This document shows positions 57,601 through 64,000 of a DNA stretch of 64,000 nucleotides, piece by piece. This DNA comes from Porodaedalea pini. Taxonomy: Eukaryota; Basidiomycota; Agaricomycetes; Hymenochaetales; Hymenochaetaceae. The notes under the pieces are model-generated. The model had not been told where the DNA came from and ran no database searches. It saw only the letters and a list, made by a program, of their open reading frames with translations. Numbering within the stretch: position 1 is the stretch's first letter; each line of letters begins with the position of its first letter. The stretch covers positions 248,001 to 312,000 of the forward strand of contig NBAY01000049.1 in NCBI GenBank assembly GCA_002794775.1, read 5' to 3'. The position numbers and the translations under genes are program-made.

Positions 57601-58318
57601 GCAAACACAGGACGTCACCCCTTGAGCTTTGACACAACACAAACCTCATCTGCCAACATGTCGGCGGAAGAATTCGCAAAGCACATCAAGGAGACTCATC
57701 ACGTTGCAAAGGACAACTTGGTCAAGGTGGCGAACGACATGAAGTGCTACCATGACTGGACAGCAGGGACTTCGGTGGAGTACAAGGCTGGAGACAAGGT
57801 TTTCCTCGATGGCGAAACATCAGCACAGATTCGCCGACAAAGAAACTTGCTGACAAATGGTATGGTCCCTTCGAGATCGTTGACAAGGTGGGAGCTAGCG
57901 CGTACAAACTCAGGCTCCCCAAGCGATGGAAGAAGGTCCACCTGGTCTTCAACGAGGCCCTGCTAAAGCCGCCGTCGAACCATCCTTCGAGAGCCAGAAA
58001 CAACCAGCACCGCCGCCACCTGACATCTGTCGACAACGAGGAGGAGTACGAAATCGAGGAAGTTCTAGACTCGCGTCTGCACTGAGGAAAGCTACAGTAC
58101 CTTGTCAAGTGGGTTGGCTACAACAAACCAACTTGGCAGCCCGAGATGGACTTTGGCGAGAATGCAAAGGAGGCGATCGCTGAATTCTATCGAAAACATC
58201 CCGGCGCCCCTCGAAAACTCGACATTCCTCGCCAACAACTTCGCCCACGCTTCGTCAACACTGAACCAGATGACCTCGATCTTGGTTGGTCGGGACGCCC
58301 AACCTTGAGGGGGGAGTA
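54677..58318 (+). pseudogene. pol: Gypsy Pol of element D with chromodomain, many stops and indels
   Basis: Protease HALIDSGCTGLC, RT with YLDN in place of YLDD, RNase H (EADSSNFALGG), integrase and chromodomain (EEYEIEEVLDSRLH) are all recognisable. TGA stands where element C has Arg at ten or more places, e.g. YI-stop-PLA (55030), EH-stop-PWDH (55426), GHI-stop-RSIS (55558), YF-stop-SAQ (near 56598) and LH-stop-GKLQ (58083). Single-base or short indels occur near 56224, 57369, 57812 and 58028. Confidence 0.9.
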
Positions 58319-58319
58319 A

Positions 58320-58805
58320 TGTTAGGACTCGAACTTTTACCTTTTCTTTTCTTTTACCTTTTACCATTTCCTTTCTTTTAACCGCTCCTTTCCATTATAT
58401 TTAACCTTCTTTCATAATCATTTCCCATTCTTATGTCATACACGATCATTCCCACACTCACTTAGTACGACCCAACCTTCATTCGTTCCATTCCTAGTTA
58501 CATAAACTATACAGTACTTAGATAATACAATCCCGTGGACAACGCTATATAGAGGAAGGTGGAATCGCAGAAGCCCCCTGTTCTGCTTTTCCTCTTACCT
58601 CCACATTGTCCAGGTGAGACCCGTCCCCCTTGTCTTAGTTAGACTTGTGTTAATCCTCTTACCTCCACGTCGTCCAGTCTGAGTAAACCCGCTGCCCAAA
58701 CTTTGCATTCGAGATACAGCCCGTCCCAGACAATGTCCGCATCACTGTCAGGTGCCACACGTTGAGGTTGCCTAGTCTGAGTTCCACCCAGACTTCCGCC
58801 TAACA
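58320..58805 (+). repeat. 3' LTR of element D
   Basis: 486 bases, preceded by CCTTGAGGGGGGAGTAA. Confidence 0.92.
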
Positions 58806-60108
58806 GTCCAGAGGCTTTGCCAAAGCACTTGAATCTGTCAGAATCGAGCTCCCAATGCAGACTCTGTAACTAGAGTGATTGAAATCTGAAGTTGAGGTAG
58901 GTGCAGGGCTGTATCAAGCTTCCCCAGGCAGTTTGAATCCCCAGTTGGCACTCATTGAATGTTTGAATGCACTCGAAAGTGTGCTTGAAAACCTTTGTAC
59001 GTACTCCAACATGCTTGAGTGCCTTCTTAGTAGGTAGCGAACATGTGGCACAATGGCAATATGCAGGTACAATCCCTTGTTGGGTATGTCAGGTGTTCAA
59101 AGCCTTGGAATACCAATTTCAAGTGTATGTGGTGAACTAGATGTGTTGTTTGAGTGGTTGAGGAAGCTTGGTAGAGCTGAGCAGAGATGATCTGGAGATG
59201 CAAATGACTTATGGGACTCAAAATGTGTACTGTGGGGCAAACTGGGGGTATATTCCCTCTGCAGAACGAGTACAAAGGTGTGCACTATTTATACTCTAGG
59301 TGAAATGAGCTCAGTACCAAAGTTGTGTGTACATACAGAGGTAGAGGAGTGTGTGCAGTGTGTGTTCAAGTCAGAATAGTCATGTGTTAGGAGTGGAATG
59401 ACTTGAGAACATTATAAATCATGAACTTGAAGGGGAATAATGGTTCGACATCAATAAAAAGACCAATGAAAGCTGAGAAACTTATCATGCATGCTCCAAA
59501 CAACTCCATTCAAATGTCCTCAAATGTCCTGAGGGTGTGATGGTGACAAATGCACATCATGGAAGTGATAGATGATGATAAATAATGCTCGAGTTGCATG
59601 GAGAACATGGGGAATGATGGAATCCAGTCACTTGAGCATGATACATTGAGCATTGACAGCCCGAGGGCTGTTTGAGCAACCCATGCTTGGATCCAATGCT
59701 TTTCCAGACCCCAATTGCGTGATTTGTCTGTGTTACAAGTGTTCAAATGGGTGAATATGAAGTGGAAAGAGTGCTCGAGTGTGTATATAGTGGGATATGG
59801 GATGAATATAAAGGAAACAAAGTGTTTGAGTGTGAATAAGAAGTGGTATGAGCATTCAAATGGGTGTATGAAAGCATTTGAATACATTTCTGAGGTCACT
59901 AAGGGATAATATGAAAGGTTCAAAGGTATACTGACACTCAAATGGGCAAGTGTGACCATTCAAGCACATGAAAGTGCGAAGCATAAGATAGAAATTGATG
60001 AAATGAAGTGCTTGACTGTGTTTATGAGGTTTGTATCTGTATATTACAATAAATAAAGTGGGTGGTATGTTGGGACAGCTGACACCTAAGCATGAATTGA
60101 GCGCTACA
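58806..60108 (-). repeat. LTR-like repeat, second copy, main part
   Basis: Continuation of 52272-52418, matching 47490-48788. Together the two parts make about 1450 bases, against 1445 for copy X. This copy is poorer in CpG than X. No gene. Confidence 0.55.
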
Positions 60109-62978
60109 TCGTCGATGGCACGTAAACCTTTCCCTTCATTAGCCACCATGTGCCATCCTTCATCAATCCCACTGGCCTCTCCAACTTGTCTTGTGCCCTC
60201 TGCACTTCACCCACTCTTTCCAATATCTCATCACGCAATGTCCTCACCATTCCATGCATTGACCACTTGTCTTTGATGAACATGACACCATTGTTGTCAC
60301 CCTTGCCTTAGTCATAGTCCACTCATCGCAACAGCAGGTCCACATTGCTCATTGTCTTTCCCAACTTGTGTTCAAGGTGGAAGTCAAATTCTTCCAGCTC
60401 CAAGTGCCAGTGAGATTGATGATAGCTTAGCTTCTGGGCTGACCAGAAGTACGTAAGGTTAGCATAGTCAGACCAAATGTCAAACTTGTGCCAGGCACTG
60501 AGGAGGTACTGATGCCAGTCCTTGAGTGCCTAAATGATTGTGAGCATCTCCTTGTTGTAGATCTCATAGTTTCATTTGGTGGGTAGCAGTGCTTCTGACC
60601 TGTACATAATGACCCTCCACTTCTCATCCTGTTTCTGCATCAGTTTCCCCCCTGTAGCAAAGTTCAATGAGTCTGCTTCAACTTAGAACTGGCCATCATT
60701 GTTAGTGATGGCTAGGACTGGAGATGAACTAAGGCAACACTTTAGCTCCTCAAACACTTCCTGCTGTTTGGTCTCTCATACCCAGCCCTTCTTGCCAGTC
60801 AGCAACATTAGTAGTTGGACCACCTTACCATAGTCTTTGATGAACCACCTCAGCCAATTGCCCATGCTGAGGAACTGTTGTAGCTCCTTGATGTTTCATG
60901 GTACAAGCCAGTCTGCAATTGCCTTTGTTTTTCGCTGGGTCAGCCTTAACCTCACCATTACTGATGATGTGTCCAAGGTATTTGATGACCTTGATGTTGA
61001 ACTCACATTTCTCTGGTTTCAGGTACAGACCATTTTCTTGAAGGATCTGCATCACACACCTCATCATCACAATGTGTTCCTCAAGGTGTCAGAACTCAAA
61101 CTTTCACCTTTATTTTACTTTCCCTTTTACCATTTCTTTTATTTAATTGCTCCCTTTCCATTATATTTAATCATCTTTTCAATCATTTCCCACACTCCCT
61201 GACACCTGACCTTCATTCGTTCCATTCCGCTCACTTATGTAACTTTAGATAATATAGTCTCACAGACACTGCTATAAGAGGGATCAGGAATCGCATGAAC
61301 TCCTTGTTCTGCTTTTCCTCTTACCTCCACAACAACCTAGGTGAGACTTGCCTCTCCTGTATTAGTATACACTGTATTAATCCTCTTACCTCCATGACAA
61401 CCTAGCCTGAGCGAGTGTGTCCCAAGTCCCCACTCAAGTATAGCACATCCCAGATGATAGTCAGCCAAGGCCTGCCCAGTTTGAGTGTCTCCTGAACTCC
61501 CACCTAACACAAGAATGTCTAAGAAGATGAGGATGTCATCAAGGTAGATGATGATCAGGTTGGCATAAATCAGATCCTTGAAGATATGGTTGATGAAAGC
61601 TTGGAATGTTGCTCGTGTGTTACAGAGTCCAAAGAACATGACTGTTAATTCAAATAGACCCAGGTTTGTATGAAATGCAACTTTCCACTCATTGCCCTCA
61701 CAGATCTGGATGTTGTAATATTCCCAATGAAGGTCAAGCTTAGTGATGTACTTTGCCTTGACCTTGTCAACAAGTTTGTCAATGAGGGGAGAGGATACTT
61801 ATTCTTGATTGTACCCTTGTTGAGTTTCCAGTAGTCCTGGATAGGGTGTAGGGACTTGTCAGCCTTCTTGATGAAAAAGAAGGGTGATGCCATCAGTGAG
61901 ATTGACTTTTGAATTCTTCCCGACTTCAGGTTCTCATTGATGAAGTCCTTCAGCGACTGTTGTTCTATCAGCATCAATCAGTAAATCTCACAGTCACTGG
62001 GTTTGAAGTCAGGCTTCAAGTCAATGATGTGGTCCCAGAGGCAATGCTCCAGCAGCTTCTTGAATCCTTTCTCTGAGAAGACATTGGCATAGTCATTGAG
62101 ATATGCAGGCCAGGACACCTTGTCCATTCACACCTCTTGCACCCTCCTCATCTCTTCTGCCTCACTCTCCTTCATCACACATTTGGTTAGACAGTGGGTG
62201 AATTCAATCGAACCCGATGTCCAGTTGATCTCTGGGTTGTGTCGTCAAAGCTAGTCATAGCCAAGGAAGATGTTCAACAAAGCAAGTGATGTCACTGCTA
62301 ACACAATCCTTTCCTTGTGATGTCCAACAACCAGTTCCATGTTGACGTACTCCTTAATCGAACCAGCCTCATTATGTGTGCCATCAGCATTCAGTACAGT
62401 GAGGGGTCAAATGTAGCACTTGGTCTCCAACCTGTAATGATTGGTGAACCCTGCATCGATGCACAACCCTGTGCACCCTGAATCCACAAGGGCATGTGCA
62501 TCCACCTCTCTCACTTCACCCACTACTCCATGGCTGATGGTCAGGAGGAGGTCCAGCTGGCATCTGCCAGTTCCCCTCATGAACAACTTCTCACATTTGT
62601 CACCCTCATTCACACTGGTAAGAGTTTTGCAGTAGGAAAAACCATCGATGCCATTTGCATCTACGTATTGTACAGGCAGTTGGTTATATTTTAATGAGTC
62701 CAAACTTGAAACTCCTGAATCTTCTTGGTCAGTCACCCCAGTGGTTATGCCTGACCACTCACAAAATCCTGCAAGTCGATGACCTCATCATCATTGTCAT
62801 CTTCCTCCACATAATCTTCCACCATTGACTTTTGAATGTCTACAACTTCCTTGAATGCTGACTCCTTCATTGCCCTGAGCTCATCTGCAAAGATGCAGTG
62901 AACTTCTGGCTCCATCATCCAGAGCACATGCTGCATGATTGGCTTGGCATTAGGACACACATTTTTGAAGTGTCCTGG
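60109..62978 (-). mobile_element. Gypsy remnant F: from integrase zinc finger back to Gag zinc knuckle
   Basis: In element sense it runs from the Gag zinc knuckle (near 62970, GHFKNVCPNAKPI) through the slippery site (62763-62769, GGATTTT), protease (HALVDSGCTGLC), RT (YLDD near 61550) and RNase H to the start of integrase (60110, VPSTM). It has no LTRs of its own: the gag end is cut at 62978 by another repeat and the integrase end at 60109. It has many frameshifts and stops, the most CpG-depleted copy with E and G. A solo LTR interrupts RT. Confidence 0.88.
61087..61509 (+). repeat. Solo LTR of the element-C type inside remnant F
   Basis: TGTCAGAACTC ... CACCTAACA, 423 bases like the LTRs of C. 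It is flanked by CAAGG (61082-61086) and CAAGA (61510-61514), a 5-bp duplication with one mismatch. No internal element sequence remains, so the copy was reduced by recombination between its two LTRs. Confidence 0.85.
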
Positions 62979-64000
62979 TGTAGATCCTGACTTAGGGGTG
63001 TCTGGGATCAGCGGTCCTTTTGGGGATGTGATTGCGTGCTCTGGGAGGTTAGGGGTCAACTGCAGTAAGATCAGTCCACATACCAGTATGCCTCGGTATG
63101 CTTCGGTACACGTTGGTGTGGAGATCCCAATGCCGCTGGCCTCAGAATCGGCTCTATTAGGTTCAACTCAACTCAGGACAGTCTTACAAGTATCCCTGAT
63201 GCATTTCAGGACAATTTCAGTGTTTGGCTGGACTAACTCGACACATACAGCTTGGTTCTGTGCTGGTGAGCCATCAAAGTCCATTTTAGGTCACATCTAG
63301 TATTGTTCTGAAGCCTCCCAAAGCTTAATTGCTCATGTTCTTGAGTTCCAGCTCTGAGTCCCATTGTTTGGTATTATTTGGCTAGAGCCTCTGGTCTGTT
63401 TCTATTGTCTTTGTGTCCTTTGTATGCCGCTCAGAGGCTCAGCCCTCTATTGGTTATAAAAACACTCATGTAAATGTCTCAAAAATACAAGTTTAGTTCC
63501 CCAAGTCAGTCCCAGTCTTTAGTTCTTGTCTCTGTCGCCATTCAGTGTTGTTCCGTCCGTTCCGTCTCGAGTCCTGTTTTCAGCCAAATCTTGCTTTTGC
63601 TATATCGCCCTCAGTTCTAAACCAATTCTCGAGCTCTTTTCAGATTCTTAATCTCGTCAAAAATTGCTTTCGAATACTGTCTTGTATTGCACGATTCCAA
63701 GCCCATGTCATAGAGCTACAAAAATAGCTTTTCAGTTCCGGGAGTTCCGTGCATCCCGCCAGCTGCAACAAGTGCAACTGCCATATCTCCATCAATTCTG
63801 CATTGTGTCTCGAGATCTTTTCATATTTGGAATCGTCTCGACGAATAGTATTGATTTCCATCTTTGCTGGCGAGTTTCCAAGCTCAGGTTGTCAAGATCA
63901 AAGTTGCTCTTTGTTCTCTGACTGCATTTAGGGACATTTGGCCAGTCATCCTTTGTACTCACACCCCCAAGTTGACACCTAGCCCTGAGTATTCCCCTAC
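62979..64000. repeat. Start of another repeat, LTR-like, running off the window
   Basis: Begins TGTAGATCCTGACTTAGGGG exactly where remnant F stops. The first 110 bases or so match 40286-40400. TTATAAAAACACTC near 63456 is a TATA-like element on the plus strand. Short frames near 63545-63930 show nothing recognisable. An LTR of a non-gypsy family is possible. Confidence 0.4.

Larger units (their letters stand above)
52419..58805 (+). mobile_element. Gypsy element D (related chromovirus), complete, heavily decayed
   Basis: 6387 bases with two 486-base LTRs (52419-52904 and 58320-58805) of a distinct subfamily and the 5-bp duplication GTCCA (52414-52418 and 58806-58810). The internal region is collinear with A to C. 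Numerous TGA stops at Arg positions and several single-base indels make it inactive. Confidence 0.93.

Overview
The window looks like a transposon-rich stretch of a basidiomycete (probably Agaricomycete) nuclear genome. The evidence is short GT-AG introns of about 50-65 bases, fungal-type Hsp90, ribosomal protein S6 and cyclin sequences, chromodomain Ty3/gypsy elements and fungal Tc1/IS630-like transposases. Almost nothing here is a single-copy host gene. The exception may be an unrecognised multi-exon gene at the left edge (about 263-1867).

Layout. 2.0-4.3 kb: a dead Tc1/IS630-like transposon. 4.4-14.6 kb: a divergent pair of unrecognised, broken genes (a coiled-coil protein on the minus strand; an AT-hook protein with a SAM-like C-terminus on the plus strand). 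The minus-strand gene is split by gypsy element A (5938-12130, 5-bp target duplication CCTGC). 14.7-32.2 kb: a second, inverted copy of the Tc1-like transposon, split by a 15.2-kb near-perfect palindrome (15217-30415). The palindrome is bounded by a 9-bp target duplication. Its 7.4-kb arms carry fragments of Hsp90, ribosomal protein S6, a Pcl/Pho85-type cyclin and a heparinase-II/III-like gene plus a 32-bp minisatellite. The two arms agree in every part compared except for one extra minisatellite unit, and they flank a unique 319-bp centre. This is the most remarkable object in the window: a giant foldback, Pack-type element.

32.3-64.0 kb: nested gypsy elements and other LTR-like repeats. Remnant G lies at 32262-33345; complete but nonsense-riddled element B at 34025-40163 (TSD CATGT); intact element C at 40580-46835 (TSD GTTTC, LTRs differing at one site); remnant E at 49801-50507; complete decayed element D at 52419-58805 (TSD GTCCA); and remnant F at 60109-62978 with a solo LTR inside. 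Two copies of a 1.45-kb LTR-like repeat (47344-48788, and 52272-60108 split by D) and other repeats fill the gaps.

Cross-cutting signals. (1) Premature stops in the old gypsy pol frames are overwhelmingly TGA where element C has arginine, the mark of C-to-T decay at CpG. (2) Every gypsy copy with a preserved 5' end has, one base past the LTR, an 11-base stretch perfectly complementary to a site about 33 bases after the LTR TATA box, which implies Tf1-like self-primed reverse transcription. (3) gag and pol are joined by a conserved -1 slippery heptamer (GGGTTTT, or GGATTTT in D and F). Elements B to F have no host function visible; the genes here act only as parts of selfish elements or as their captured cargo.
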